In this document: piece after piece, positions 1 to 9,067 of the stretch
How positions within the stretch are numbered: position 1 is the first letter of the stretch
Layout of the letters: each line of letters starts with the position of its first letter
NCBI RefSeq assembly: GCF_009833495.1
Contig: NZ_WUWG01000001.1
Span: 62,001-126,000, forward strand
Length of the DNA: 64,000 nt
Reading direction: 5' to 3'
DNA from: Oceanomicrobium pacificus
GTDB lineage: Bacteria > Pseudomonadota > Alphaproteobacteria > Rhodobacterales > Rhodobacteraceae
Notes under the pieces: model-generated
What the model was told of the DNA's origin: nothing
Databases searched by the model: none
The model's input: the letters and a program-made list of their open reading frames with translations, nothing else
Translations under genes and position numbers: made by a program

Positions 1-159
1 TCCGGCCTGTTCCATCGCCAGCATGAACCCGTCGCGCACATCCGTGCCCAGATGCGACCCACCACCCGAGAGCGTGGTGATCATCCCGATTTTCGTATCC
101 GCCTGCGCGGCGCTCGCCGCGATCAGTGCTGCCGTCGCGGCGCCCATCAGTTTCTTCAT
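1..159 (-). CDS. Periplasmic substrate-binding protein of an ABC transporter (N-terminal part only)
   Basis: Only the first 53 codons lie in the window; the gene continues past base 1. The start ATG is at 157-159. Residues 1-20 form a clear Sec signal peptide: a Lys-Lys start, an Ala-rich hydrophobic core and an AQA cleavage site. The mature start KIGMITTLSGGGSHLG and the following DVRDGFMLAMEQAG resemble the first strand and ligand loop of type I periplasmic binding proteins (branched-chain amino acid or amide, LivJ-like). The substrate cannot be told from this fragment. Family assignment is inferred from the N-terminus alone. Confidence 0.7.
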   Translation of the reverse strand, partial: MKKLMGAATAALIAASAAQADTKIGMITTLSGGGSHLGTDVRDGFMLAMEQAG

Positions 160-220
160 TCTCGTCACTTCCCTGTTGGTCTTGTCTTTGTTTTGGTGGT
201 TCCGGCCGGGCCGGTCCGGA

Positions 221-457
221 TCAGAAGGCCCGGAATGTCAGCGTGGTCAGCGACCGGCTGATCCCGTCTATATCGAGCAGCTTGTCATTGATGAATTTGC
301 CCACATCCTTGCCCTCGGGCACATAGACTTTCATCAGAAGGTCATAGTCGCCGCTGGTGGAATAGAGCTCGGACACGATCTCCCGCTCGTAGATCGCATC
401 GGCCACCTCGTAGGTGCGGCCGGGCGCACAGCGCAGCTGGATGAAAACACATTGCAT
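221..457 (-). CDS. Stand-alone Lrp/AsnC ligand-binding (RAM) domain protein
   Basis: This 78-residue protein has only the C-terminal RAM fold of Lrp/AsnC regulators, with no helix-turn-helix. The pattern fits: a first strand MQCVFIQLRCAPG, a helix with YEVADAIYE, and the STSGDYDLLMKVYVP strand-turn that corresponds to the conserved GxYDxxxxV segment, ending in LTTLTF. Such single-domain proteins form rings that bind amino acids; some act as partners for full-length Lrp proteins. It sits upstream of the binding-protein gene on the same strand, 61 bases away, so a role in sensing the transported ligand is possible but not shown. Confidence 0.85.
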   Translation of the reverse strand: MQCVFIQLRCAPGRTYEVADAIYEREIVSELYSTSGDYDLLMKVYVPEGKDVGKFINDKLLDIDGISRSLTTLTFRAF

Positions 458-570
458 GGGTCACGTCCTTTTCAAGCCGTCGGTCCGGTCGAGTCGCCGG
501 GCGACCGCGGGCGAGTAAACCGTGGTTCCGCGATCGGGGCAAGCCGCCCGGTCACGGGTGCGCTGGCCGG

Positions 571-1503
571 TCAGGGCCATCTGGCGGGCATCGCCGCGGC
601 GGGAATGATGGCGCCGGGATGGTTGATGACCGTCGCGCTCAGTTTCTGCGCCGCGCGGGCCGCGTCGAACGGATCGAGCCCGAGGAGCCGCGCCGACAGA
701 TAGCCCGCGTTGAAACTGTCGCCCGCACCGGTCGTGTCGCGCGGCCGCGCCACACCGTCAAAGGCGATCTCCGCCCGCGCACCATCCGCAGCCACCAGCA
801 TCGGCGCCGGCCCGTCGCGGAGCACCCATTCGCCGACAGAGGCTGCCGCCAGCCGCGCGGCAGTGTCCTCGGGGGTGCGGTCTCCGAAAATCGCCTCCTG
901 TTCCTCGACGGAGGTCAGCACGAGCGACGCGACCTCGAACGCCTCGGTTGCGGCGGCGGCGGCCGCTTCCGCGCCGGGCCAGAGCCGCGGCCTGTGATTC
1001 GGATCGAAGGCCACCTGCCCACCGGCCGCCCGAACGTCGCGGGCCAGTCCGAAGAGCGCCGCGCGCCCCTCGGCGCTCAGCACCGCCAGCGTGATGCCGG
1101 AAAAGAAGAACAGATCGGCACCGGACACAGCTGATTGCACCGCCGCATCCACCCCGTCGCGGAACATGTCGCGCACCGGCGCATTCTCGCGCCAGTATGT
1201 GAAACTGCGCTCGCCCATGGCATCGGTAGAAATGGCATAGAGGCCGATCGTGCGCCCCGGCACCGGCGTGGCGAGGTCGAGCCGGATGCCCTCGTCCGCC
1301 CAGGCTTGCGTCATCCGGGCGCTGAACGGGTCGTCCCCGACACGCGTCAGATAGGACAGGTCGGCCGCGTCGCCGAGCAGGCGCTTCATGTAGACGGACG
1401 TGTTCAACGTGTCGCCACCGAAGCCGAACGCCCAGCCGCTGTCCGCATTGCCCGAAATTTCCGCCATACATTCGCCGGCGATCACGATCCGCCGCGCCGT
1501 CAT
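571..1503 (-). CDS. kdgK: 2-keto-3-deoxygluconate kinase (PfkB family sugar kinase)
   Basis: The product would phosphorylate 2-dehydro-3-deoxygluconate at C6 with ATP, feeding the lower Entner-Doudoroff pathway. The 310-residue protein starts with MTARRIVIAGECMAE and has an FGGDTLNTSVY segment near residue 30, a PfkB substrate-binding element. GERSFTYWRENAPVR follows near residue 100; GERSFTYWR is typical of KDG kinases. The PfkB signature DTTGAGDSFNAGYL, with the catalytic Asp, lies near residue 255. The start at 1503 matches family length; upstream in-frame sequence is not protein-like. It is divergent from the Mrp operon and no other uronate gene is nearby. Specificity is inferred from motif similarity. 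Confidence 0.85.
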   Translation of the reverse strand: MTARRIVIAGECMAEISGNADSGWAFGFGGDTLNTSVYMKRLLGDAADLSYLTRVGDDPFSARMTQAWADEGIRLDLATPVPGRTIGLYAISTDAMGERSFTYWRENAPVRDMFRDGVDAAVQSAVSGADLFFFSGITLAVLSAEGRAALFGLARDVRAAGGQVAFDPNHRPRLWPGAEAAAAAATEAFEVASLVLTSVEEQEAIFGDRTPEDTAARLAAASVGEWVLRDGPAPMLVAADGARAEIAFDGVARPRDTTGAGDSFNAGYLSARLLGLDPFDAARAAQKLSATVINHPGAIIPAAAMPARWP

Positions 1504-1768
1504 TGACCCTTGCCCATGAAAATCTGGTCCGTCCCTGTCGTTTTCCGGCCTCCGGACGGTTGCCCGGTGCCACCTGTCGGCCAATCCATACAAGTGCGGA
1601 CCCGTGCTGACCAGTCCGCCGGTCTGAAAGCTGCGCAATTCCTGCGAAAAAGGCCCCGGGACACATTGGCAATCCGGTTTCCTTTCCGTAAGTTCGACCG
1701 CCAAACGGCCAGCGATACGGGGACAGGTTTTGCCGACTGCCTTTACCAGGGATTCACAGCCCAGTTTC

Positions 1769-3970
1769 ATGCGCTTCCTGCCCGCGCTTCTGGCCTTCAT
1801 GGCCACGGCGTGGTTCTGGAGCTTCCTGCCGGCGATTTCCGCCGGTGAAACCCGCAGCTGGGCCTGGGCCTGGCTGCCGGATCAGGGGGTCGAGCTGGCG
1901 CTGCGGATCGACGGGCTGTCGCTCCTCTTCGCGCTGCTGATCACCGGGATCGGGACGCTCATCTTCCTTTATACCGCAGCCTATTTCCGCAACGATGACA
2001 GGCTGCCGCGCCTGCTCACGCTCCTGATGCTCTTCGGCATCTCGATGCTGGGACTGGTTCTGGCCGACGATGCGATCTCGCTCTTCGTCTTCTGGGAGGG
2101 CACGACCGTGACCTCCTTCCTGCTGGTGGGCTTCGACCATAACCGCCGTTATGCCCGCGCGAGTGCGCTTCAGGCGCTGATCATCACCGGGCTGGGCGGG
2201 CTGGCGCTGCTCGCCGGGCTCATCATCCTCGGCCAGTTCGCGGGCACCTATAGGCTGAGCGAAATGGTCCTGATGGGTGATGCGATCCGCGCGTCCGAGA
2301 TCTACATTGCCGCGACCATTTTCGTGCTGCTCGGCTGCTTCACCAAATCGGCCCAGTTCCCGTTCCACTTCTGGCTTCCCGGCGCCATGGCCGCGCCCAC
2401 GCCGGTCAGCGCCTATCTCCATTCGGCGACGATGGTGAAGGCCGGCGTCTACCTGCTGATGCGGATGAGCCCCGCGCTCGGCGGCACCGAGATCTGGATG
2501 TGGAGCCTGACCATCTGTGGCGCGATCACGATGATCGTCGGGTCGGTCTGGGCGATGAAGCAGGACGACCTGAAACTGATGCTGGCCCACACCACGCTGA
2601 TGGGTCTCGGTGCGCTCGTGATGCTGCTCGGCTCGGGCACCAAAGAAGCGGCGAAGGCGGCCGTTCTGTTCCTGCTTGTCCATGCGCTCTACAAGGCCGC
2701 GCTCTTCCTGTCCGTCGGCATTCTCGACAAGCAGGCCGGGTCGCGGATGGTCGACGATCTCGGTGGTCTGCGCGGCGCGATGCCGCTCAGCTTCGCCATT
2801 GCCGCGCTGGCGGCCCTGTCCATGGCAGGCTTCCCGCCCTTCATCGGCTTCATCGGCAAGGAAGTGATCTACGAGAGCGCGCTCCACAGCGCGGCATCCC
2901 CGCTTCTGGTGACCGGATCGGCGCTGGCGGCCAACATCATGATGGTGGCCTGTGCCGGACTGGTGGCAATCAAACCCTATTTTGGCGAGCGGCGGGCACA
3001 GAAAAACCCCGGCGATCCGGTCTTCGGCCTCTGGTTCGGGCCGGCGGTGCTCGCGGCTCTCGGCCTCTGGTTCGGGCTATTTCCCGCCGCCCTTGGCCAT
3101 GACCTGCTCGAACCCGCGCTCGGCGCGGTGACGGGCAAGGCGGCAGAGGTGAAACTCTACCTTTGGCACGGGGTCAACCTGCCCTTCCTGCTCAGCCTGC
3201 TGACATTCGCGGCCGGGATCGGGCTCTTCCTCGTGATCGGTGCCGTGCGGCGCGCGCTTCAGGCCGCCCGCGTGCCGGGCGCAGAGGATGGCTATGACCT
3301 CGGGCTGGCGGGGATCGACCGGTTGTCCGCATGGGTCACGCGGTCGCTGCAGGGCGGCCGGATGACGGTCTACCTCAAGCTAAGCTTCGCGGTCTTTGCC
3401 GGTGTCATCTGGATGGCGATCCTGATGAGCAACACCGAACTGAGCCGCCCGGACTTCCGGGTGCCGCTTTTCCAGTTCGGCGTCGTCGTCCTGATCCTTG
3501 TCTCGACGGTGGTCGTGACCTTCACGCCGTCGCGGCTGATCGCGATCTGTGCGCTTGGCGGTGTCGGCTCGGGCATCGCCATGCTGTTCGTGATGTATGG
3601 CGCCATCGACGTCGCCATGACCCAGCTACTGGTGGAAATCCTCGTGGTCGTCTTCTTCGCCATCGCGCTTCTGCAATTGCCGCGCACGCCGATCTCGCTC
3701 GGGTTCCGCCCGTTCGACATGGCGCTGAGCGTGGCGCTGGGGCTTGGCGTTATTGTTACGCTCTGGGCCGTGCTCGGGACCGAGCTGAACCTCTACCTGA
3801 CCGAATATTTCGAGAAATACTCGGCACCGAAAGCGCTGGGACGCAACATCGTCAACGTGATCCTCGTTGATTTCCGCGCGCTCGACACGCTCGGTGAAGT
3901 GTCGGTGGTGCTGATCGCCGCCATCGCTGCTGTCGCGGTGATGCGCGCCGGACGGGAGGCCCGCAAATGA
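1769..3970 (+). CDS. mrpA: Mrp-type Na+/H+ antiporter subunit A
   Basis: Largest subunit of the Mrp cation/proton antiporter, homologous to complex I subunit NuoL, in the inner membrane. The 733-residue product has many membrane segments. Core family motifs include [52 protein letters not shown] and [14 protein letters not shown], read in pieces. The last third (from about residue 535) contains the DUF4040-type domain with [13 protein letters not shown] and MTQLLVEI, followed by the [18 protein letters not shown] segment shared by MrpA C-termini. ATG 1769 is the first ATG of the frame; a TTG at 1730 adds 13 unconvincing residues. The N-terminus is about 25 residues shorter than that of Bacillus MrpA. 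Confidence 0.95.
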   Translation: MRFLPALLAFMATAWFWSFLPAISAGETRSWAWAWLPDQGVELALRIDGLSLLFALLITGIGTLIFLYTAAYFRNDDRLPRLLTLLMLFGISMLGLVLADDAISLFVFWEGTTVTSFLLVGFDHNRRYARASALQALIITGLGGLALLAGLIILGQFAGTYRLSEMVLMGDAIRASEIYIAATIFVLLGCFTKSAQFPFHFWLPGAMAAPTPVSAYLHSATMVKAGVYLLMRMSPALGGTEIWMWSLTICGAITMIVGSVWAMKQDDLKLMLAHTTLMGLGALVMLLGSGTKEAAKAAVLFLLVHALYKAALFLSVGILDKQAGSRMVDDLGGLRGAMPLSFAIAALAALSMAGFPPFIGFIGKEVIYESALHSAASPLLVTGSALAANIMMVACAGLVAIKPYFGERRAQKNPGDPVFGLWFGPAVLAALGLWFGLFPAALGHDLLEPALGAVTGKAAEVKLYLWHGVNLPFLLSLLTFAAGIGLFLVIGAVRRALQAARVPGAEDGYDLGLAGIDRLSAWVTRSLQGGRMTVYLKLSFAVFAGVIWMAILMSNTELSRPDFRVPLFQFGVVVLILVSTVVVTFTPSRLIAICALGGVGSGIAMLFVMYGAIDVAMTQLLVEILVVVFFAIALLQLPRTPISLGFRPFDMALSVALGLGVIVTLWAVLGTELNLYLTEYFEKYSAPKALGRNIVNVILVDFRALDTLGEVSVVLIAAIAAVAVMRAGREARK

Positions 3971-4437
3971 AGTCGCTCATCCTCTCCGTCGCGTCCCGCG
4001 CGTTGATGCCGACGCTCCTGATCGTGTCCTTCTATGTGCTCTGGCGTGGCCATAACGAACCGGGTGGCGGGTTCATCGGCGGTCTGGTCGCCGTGCTGGG
4101 CCTTGTCATCATGTCCAAGGCCGAAGGTGTGCGCGCCGCCCGCGACTTCCTGCGGATCGAGCCGCTGTCGCTGGCGGCCATCGGGCTCGGCTGTTCCGTT
4201 GTATCGGGCGTCTGGGGCTATATCGTTTACGGCACGGTCCTGAAGGGCGTCTGGCCCTTCATCACCGTCGCCGCGGACGGATCGAAATCCGGCCTGCCGG
4301 TCGGTTCGATCTTCCTCTTCGACCTCGGCGTCTACCTTGTGGTGATCGGCGGCGTGCTGGGCATGCTCTTCGCCATGGAAGAAGTGGTCGCCCCGGAACC
4401 GGACGAGGACGAAACCCGGGACGGAGGCGCAGGCTGA
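3967..4437 (+). CDS. mrpB: Mrp antiporter subunit B
   Basis: Small membrane subunit of the Mrp complex, 156 residues with about four hydrophobic helices. Diagnostic sequence is the N-terminal [20 protein letters not shown] followed by [10 protein letters not shown], the conserved PGGGF signature of MnhB/MrpB. The charged C-terminus ([12 protein letters not shown]) is probably cytoplasmic. Its ATG overlaps the mrpA stop by four bases (ATGA), implying coupled translation and equal stoichiometry with subunit A. Confidence 0.95.
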   Translation: MKSLILSVASRALMPTLLIVSFYVLWRGHNEPGGGFIGGLVAVLGLVIMSKAEGVRAARDFLRIEPLSLAAIGLGCSVVSGVWGYIVYGTVLKGVWPFITVAADGSKSGLPVGSIFLFDLGVYLVVIGGVLGMLFAMEEVVAPEPDEDETRDGGAG

Positions 4438-4796
4438 TGGATTTTCTTTTCGTTCTGATCGTCGGACTTCTGGTCACATCGGGCGCCTACCTGATGATGT
4501 CGGGGCACCTTGTGCGGTTCCTCTATGGGCTGGCGCTCTTCTCCAATGCGGCCAACCTCGCGATTTTCGTGTCCGGCGGGCTCTCCTACGGGGCGCCGGC
4601 GCTGATCGCGGAGGGCGAAAAAGCGCCGCTCGAACCGGTGGCCAATGCGCTGCCGCAAGCGCTGGTGCTGACCGCGATCGTCATCGGCTTCGGCCTGACG
4701 GTGTTTGCGCTGGCGCTCGCGAAACGCGCCTTTGCCTCGGAAGGCACGGCGCTGATGGATGATATGCGAAGCGCCGAACCGCGCGCGGAGGACTGA
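4437..4796 (+). CDS. mrpC: Mrp antiporter subunit C (NuoK-like)
   Basis: A 119-residue membrane protein homologous to complex I subunit NuoK. Three hydrophobic helices are visible, and the second carries RFLYGLALFSNAANLAIF, the conserved NuoK/MrpC helix. The third is followed by DPLPQALVLTAIVIGF-like sequence (here ANALPQALVLTAIVIGF), a hallmark of MrpC. The start ATG at 4437 overlaps the mrpB stop by one base (TGATG). Confidence 0.95.
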   Translation: MDFLFVLIVGLLVTSGAYLMMSGHLVRFLYGLALFSNAANLAIFVSGGLSYGAPALIAEGEKAPLEPVANALPQALVLTAIVIGFGLTVFALALAKRAFASEGTALMDDMRSAEPRAED

Positions 4797-4802
4797 GCCT
4801 TT

Positions 4803-6281
4803 ATGCTGGTAGCCTTTCCGATCCTCACGGCCCTGGGCACGGCCGTTTTCTGTTTCCTTATGCGCGACCAGCGGCAGGGACAGATGCTGGCGTCGCTCGG
4901 CGGCGCGCTCATTCAGGTGGCGCTCGCCGTGGCGCTTCTGTGGACCGTGACCACCTCCGGCCCGCTTTCGGCGCAGATGGGCGGCTGGCCCGCGCCTTTC
5001 GGGATCACGCTTGTGGCCGACACGCTGTCGGCGCTTCTCGTTCTGTCGACCGCCATCGTGCTTCTGTGCGTGGTGATCTTCAGCCTGTCGGAAATCGAGC
5101 GCGAACAGGAGCGGCTGGGCTATCAGGCGCTGGTACATGCGCTTGTCGCCGGTGTCATGGGGGCGTTCCTGACCGGCGATATCTTCAACCTCTATGTCTG
5201 GTTCGAGGTGCTGCTCATCTCCTCCTTCGGTCTTCTGGTGATCGGCGGCGGCAAGGCGCAGCTCGACGGGGCGGTGAAATATGTCGGTCTCAACCTGATT
5301 GCGACGCTGGCCTTCCTGACCGGCGTGGGCCTGCTCTACGGCGCGACCGGCACGCTCAACATGGCCGACCTCAATCAGGCCGTCAGCGGCCGGATGACGG
5401 AGACGGCGATCCTTGCCTCGGCCGGGTTCCTGCTCTTTGCCTACGGGGCCAAATCGGCGCTCTTCCCGGTCTATTTCTGGCTGCCGGCTTCCTACCATAC
5501 GCCTGCGGCGGCGACCTCCGCGCTTTTCGCGGCGCTTCTGACCAAGGTGGGCGTCTATTCGATCCTCCGGGTCTTCACGCTGGTGTTCGAGACCGACGGC
5601 ACACCGCTGGCGCCGGTGCTCATCGTCGCCGGTGCGATCACCGCCGTGGTCGGCGTGCTCGGCGCCGTCACCCACCGCGAGATCCGGCGCATCCTGTCCT
5701 ACAACATCATCTCGTCCATCGGCCTGCTCATCATGGCCATCGGGATCGACACGCCGCTCGCGATCACCGCGGCGATCTTCTATCTGGTGCACAATATGCT
5801 GGTGAAGGCGGCGCTCTTCCTGCATGCGGGACTGGTGCTGAAAATCAAGGGATCGGAGGAATTCGACAAGGTGGGCGGCATCTACGAACAGGCCCCGTGG
5901 ATCGCGGTTCTGTTCCTTGTGCCCGCGCTGTCGCTGGCTGGCATCCCGCCGCTGTCGGGCTTCTGGGGCAAGTTCCTGATCCTGCGGGCCACGATCGACC
6001 TGCCGTCGCTCGCGCTCACCGTCCTTGTGCTCGTCGTCAGCTTGCTGACCATCTATTCGGTCGCCCGCATCTGGCTTGAGATCTTCTGGAAATCCGACGA
6101 GCGCGGAGAAGGCTGTGCCCCCGCCCCTGCCCTCATGGTCGCGCCGATCGTCCTGCTGACGATCCTGACGGTCGGCATCGGTCTCTATCCCGACCTGCTC
6201 TATAGCTGGTCGGACAGTGCAGCTGCCGGCATTGCCGATCCGTCGACCTATATTTCCGCCGTGATGGAGGACCCGTCATGA
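4803..6281 (+). CDS. mrpD: Mrp antiporter subunit D (NuoN/NuoM-like)
   Basis: Second large proton-channel-type subunit, 492 residues, homologous to NuoM/NuoN. Typical features are the FNLYVWFEVLLISSFGLLV helix with the conserved Glu, GAKSALFPVYFWLPASYHTP (key Lys and Pro positions), LLTKVGVYSILR, and LAGIPPLSGFWGKF near residue 385. The start is six bases after the mrpC stop, and mrpE starts inside its last codons. Together with MrpA it forms the antiporter membrane core; this is known for the family and not tested here. Confidence 0.95.
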   Translation: MLVAFPILTALGTAVFCFLMRDQRQGQMLASLGGALIQVALAVALLWTVTTSGPLSAQMGGWPAPFGITLVADTLSALLVLSTAIVLLCVVIFSLSEIEREQERLGYQALVHALVAGVMGAFLTGDIFNLYVWFEVLLISSFGLLVIGGGKAQLDGAVKYVGLNLIATLAFLTGVGLLYGATGTLNMADLNQAVSGRMTETAILASAGFLLFAYGAKSALFPVYFWLPASYHTPAAATSALFAALLTKVGVYSILRVFTLVFETDGTPLAPVLIVAGAITAVVGVLGAVTHREIRRILSYNIISSIGLLIMAIGIDTPLAITAAIFYLVHNMLVKAALFLHAGLVLKIKGSEEFDKVGGIYEQAPWIAVLFLVPALSLAGIPPLSGFWGKFLILRATIDLPSLALTVLVLVVSLLTIYSVARIWLEIFWKSDERGEGCAPAPALMVAPIVLLTILTVGIGLYPDLLYSWSDSAAAGIADPSTYISAVMEDPS

Positions 6282-6616
6282 GTTTCTTCCGCCGCCTGTT
6301 GGGCACGATCCGGCTGACGCTCTATTTCCTGTACGATCTGCTCTCCTCGTCGGTGCGGATCGCTTATGACGTTGTGACTCCATCGATCAACTCCAAGCCG
6401 CGTCTGGTGGTGATGCCGCTCGACGCCAAGAGCGACACGGAAATCCTGCTGACCGCGAACCTGATCTCGCTGACGCCCGGCACGCTGACCGTGGATGTGA
6501 GCGAGGATCGCAGCTGCCTGCTCATCCACTCCATGTTCGACGCCAAGGACAATATGGACGCGGTCCAGCCGCTCAAGGACGGGATCGAGGCGCGCGTGAT
6601 CGGAGCAACACGATGA
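6278..6616 (+). CDS. mrpE: Mrp antiporter subunit E (short form)
   Basis: The 112-residue product matches the C-terminal soluble part of MrpE: TEILLTANLISLTPGTLTVD is the family core, followed by a strand with ILIH-like residues (CLLIHSMF). Only one hydrophobic stretch, LTLYFLYDLLSSSVRIAYDV, precedes it, whereas Bacillus MrpE is about 158 residues with two N-terminal membrane helices. No lost N-terminus is visible, because the ATG overlaps the mrpD stop by four bases. It is therefore a naturally short version. Confidence 0.9.
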   Translation: MSFFRRLLGTIRLTLYFLYDLLSSSVRIAYDVVTPSINSKPRLVVMPLDAKSDTEILLTANLISLTPGTLTVDVSEDRSCLLIHSMFDAKDNMDAVQPLKDGIEARVIGATR

Positions 6617-6969
6617 CCATCTTGCAAAAATCCGTCGACGGGTTCCTCGGGCTCTGCATCGAGATTTCCGCCGCCTTCATCCTGATCGGCCTGCTCTGCG
6701 CGCTCTACCGGCTGGTGGCGGGCAAGTCGCTGGCCGACCGGGTGGTGGCACTCGACCTGATCTCCATGCTGCTCGTGGCCTTCCTTGCGCTCTTCGCGCT
6801 GGCCACCGCGAAACCCGCCTATCTCGACGCGGCCATCGCGCTGGCGCTGACCTCATTCCTGGCCACCGTCGCCTATGCGCGGTTCATCGACCGCAGCGCC
6901 CATCAGGCGCGCGAGGACGAGGCCGCGGAGACGGCCGCCACCGCAGCCGATGCCGGGGGGGATGCGTGA
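6613..6969 (+). CDS. mrpF: Mrp antiporter subunit F
   Basis: Small membrane subunit of 118 residues with three predicted helices and an acidic Ala-rich tail (AREDEAAETAATAADAGG). The central ADRVVALDLISMLLVAFLAL segment, with the conserved DR and D residues in a helix, is the recognisable MrpF core. It overlaps mrpE by four bases (ATGA). Confidence 0.93.
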   Translation: MTILQKSVDGFLGLCIEISAAFILIGLLCALYRLVAGKSLADRVVALDLISMLLVAFLALFALATAKPAYLDAAIALALTSFLATVAYARFIDRSAHQAREDEAAETAATAADAGGDA

Positions 6970-7325
6970 TGGAACAGGCGCTTGAAATCATTGCCGGTCT
7001 GATGGTGCTGGCGGGCGGATTCTTCTGCCTCGTGGCCGGGATCGGGGTCGTGAAACTGCCCGACCTGTTCATGCGGATGCATGCCTCGACCAAGGCGGGT
7101 ACGGTCGGCGTGGGCCTGACCTGCCTGTCGCTGGTGCTGGTCGGCCCGACATGGATCGTGGCCGGCAAGGCCGTGGCCGTGACATTATTCATGATCGCGA
7201 CAGCCCCGATCGGCTCGCACCTGATCGGCCGCGCAGCCTACCGCGCCGGCTTCACTTTCTGGGAGCCGACGATCATCGAACCGATCGCCACCGAAACCTT
7301 CCCGGTCGACGACGATCAGGCCTGA
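6969..7325 (+). CDS. mrpG: Mrp antiporter subunit G
   Basis: Last Mrp subunit, 118 residues. The core GIGVVKLPDLFMRMHASTKAG contains the PDxYxRxHAxTKxxTxG motif that defines MnhG/MrpG; TVGVGLTCLSL and TAPIGSHLIGRAAYR follow. The ATG at 6969 shares its A with the mrpF stop (TGATG); a GTG codon directly before it is an alternative. The convergent sulfotransferase-like gene ends six bases downstream, leaving little room for a terminator. Confidence 0.95.
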   Translation: MEQALEIIAGLMVLAGGFFCLVAGIGVVKLPDLFMRMHASTKAGTVGVGLTCLSLVLVGPTWIVAGKAVAVTLFMIATAPIGSHLIGRAAYRAGFTFWEPTIIEPIATETFPVDDDQA

Positions 7326-7331
7326 CCGCGC

Positions 7332-8057
7332 TCAGCCCACAAGGGCATGAGCGGCGAGATGCGCATAATGCGGCCGGGCACCGTCTGCCAGACGCGCCAG
7401 ATCGCCGTCCAGTTCGGGCAGGTCGCCCTCCGGTCCGGCAAAGCCGGTCGATCCCTCGACAGCGCCGTACCAGTGCGCGGCCCAGACGCCATCATCCGGC
7501 CGGCGTCCGGGCGCCCAGCCCAGCATGGACGCACGCCCTTCGATGCCAAGCGCCGCGCAGAGCGCCTTCAGCATCCGCTCGGGTGCGGCCCTGATCGCGG
7601 CACTGTCGATCACGATAGGCGGCCGGCCCTGCCGGACTGACAGTTGGTCGAAGAGCCGCGCCTGCTGCGCAAATCCGATATCCTCCGCGCGCGGCGCCTC
7701 GCGTTTCGCCGCGTAGGATGCGATCACCCGCTCGGGCGCGCGGATCAGGAAAAAATGCGTCAGCCCGTCCGTCCAGCCCAGATCGCTGTCGTCCAGCATG
7801 TGCTGTGTCATGTGTTTCTGGAACAGGAGCGGCGTTGCGACCTCCTCCTGCGCGCAATCCCGCGCCACGGTCGGATAGTCACGCGGATCGGCCGCGAGGA
7901 TCTCTGCCCGCATCGGGTGGGTCAGGCCGGTCTTCCGCAAATAGGCGGCATAGAATGGTTCGTCACGCACCGTGCAATCTCCGCGCGCCTCGAAGCTGCG
8001 CATCATCGCGGTCGACAGGTTCCGCGGCCCCGACCACATGGCGATGCGGCGGGTCAC
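7332..8057 (-). CDS. Sulfotransferase-like P-loop protein coupled to an aminotransferase
   Basis: A 241-residue protein. The N-terminal MWSGPRNLSTAMMRSF fits the sulfotransferase-type phosphate loop that binds PAPS, with an SR/RN-type loop in place of a Walker GKT. THFFLIRAPERVIASY near residue 90 matches the family 3'-phosphate-binding segment (LIRxPxxVIxSY). The GTG start at 8055-8057 overlaps the stop of the upstream aminotransferase gene (GTGA), so the two are translated together; related proteins are often linked or fused to class IV aminotransferases. The acceptor substrate is unknown. Confidence 0.75.
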   Translation of the reverse strand: MTRRIAMWSGPRNLSTAMMRSFEARGDCTVRDEPFYAAYLRKTGLTHPMRAEILAADPRDYPTVARDCAQEEVATPLLFQKHMTQHMLDDSDLGWTDGLTHFFLIRAPERVIASYAAKREAPRAEDIGFAQQARLFDQLSVRQGRPPIVIDSAAIRAAPERMLKALCAALGIEGRASMLGWAPGRRPDDGVWAAHWYGAVEGSTGFAGPEGDLPELDGDLARLADGARPHYAHLAAHALVG

Positions 8058-8974
8058 GCGCAGGTCTCCGCCGCGATCAGATCGGCATAAAGGCCGCGGA
8101 TCCGTCGTGTGACGGGTCCGGCGCCGCCCGTCCCGATCGTTCGCCCGTCGATCTCGGCCACAGGGGTTTGCGCGCCGAATGTGCCGGTCAGGAACGCCTC
8201 GTCCGCGCCGTAAGTATCGACGAGCGAGAAATTGCGTTCGTGTACCGGAATGCCGTTCGCGCGGCACAGGTCGATCACCTTGGCCCGCGTGATGCCGTTC
8301 ATGCAGTAATCCCCGGTCGAGGTCCAAACCTCCCCCTTGCGGACGATGAAGAAATTGCAGGCATTGGTCGTGTTGACGAACCCGTGCGGGTCGAGCATCA
8401 GCGCCTCGTCCGCACCGGCTTTTTCCGCCTGAATGCAAGCCAGGATGCAGTTGAGCTTGCTGTGGGAATTGAGCTTCGGATCCTGGCTCATCGGCAGCCC
8501 ACGCACCTGCGGCACGGTGGCAAGCCGGATGCCGCCTGTCTCGGGTAACGGGCGTGGCACGGAATGTTCCATGATGATGACCATGGTCGGACCGGAGCGC
8601 GACAGGGACGGATGCTGGAAGGGCCGCTCCTTCACGCCGCGGGTGACCATCAGGCGGGCATGGGCATCAGTCTCCATGCCGTTCGCGGCGCGGGTCCGCT
8701 CCAGCGCGTCGACAACGCCCGCACGGTCCATCCCGATATCGAGGTCGAGCGCGGCAGCCGCCTCGAACAACCGGTCGAGATGGTCGCCCAGAAACGCCCA
8801 GCGCCCGTCATGGAGGCGCAGCCCCTCCCAGATCCCGTCGCCCAGCATGAAGCCGCTGTCATAGACCGACACGGTCGCCTCGGCGCGCGGGCGCAACGCT
8901 CCGTCGACATAGATCAGAATGTCGGCGTTGCGCGGGTCTTCCAGCGCGTCATGGGTGGTGCGGGTGTCTGGCAT
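8054..8974 (-). CDS. Class IV PLP aminotransferase (D-amino acid / branched-chain type)
   Basis: Fold type IV aminotransferase of 306 residues. Recognisable parts are SVYDSGFMLGDGIWEGLRLH (N-terminal YDxGFxxGDGxxE motif), the presumed PLP lysine in SHSKLNCILA, and DEALMLDPHGFVNTTNACNFF, the family signature for the cofactor ring and phosphate. The ATG at 8972-8974 follows a strong GGAGGAG ribosome site six bases upstream; a longer start at 9007 is less likely. Substrate (D-alanine, branched-chain or 4-amino-4-deoxychorismate) cannot be fixed from sequence. It is coupled to the sulfotransferase-like gene. Confidence 0.85.
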   Translation of the reverse strand: MPDTRTTHDALEDPRNADILIYVDGALRPRAEATVSVYDSGFMLGDGIWEGLRLHDGRWAFLGDHLDRLFEAAAALDLDIGMDRAGVVDALERTRAANGMETDAHARLMVTRGVKERPFQHPSLSRSGPTMVIIMEHSVPRPLPETGGIRLATVPQVRGLPMSQDPKLNSHSKLNCILACIQAEKAGADEALMLDPHGFVNTTNACNFFIVRKGEVWTSTGDYCMNGITRAKVIDLCRANGIPVHERNFSLVDTYGADEAFLTGTFGAQTPVAEIDGRTIGTGGAGPVTRRIRGLYADLIAAETCA

Positions 8975-9067
8975 GGCGGGCTCCTCCGGCGTCGGTGCTA
9001 CGGGCACGCGGCGACCGTTTCAGACTTCCCGCCGCGCTGCAACCGTCGCCCGCGTGCGGGGCGCCGC

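Noticed and set aside
1504-1768. A coding N-terminal extension or frameshifted start of mrpA in the divergent gap
   Set aside because: All three forward frames were read; none encodes a membrane helix matching the missing MrpA N-terminus. The gap probably holds two divergent promoters, but no clear -35/-10 pair was seen.
4332-5825. A 497-codon minus-strand frame in the Mrp operon
   Set aside because: Antisense to mrpBCD; extremely rich in His, Arg, Gln and Asp with no recognisable fold.
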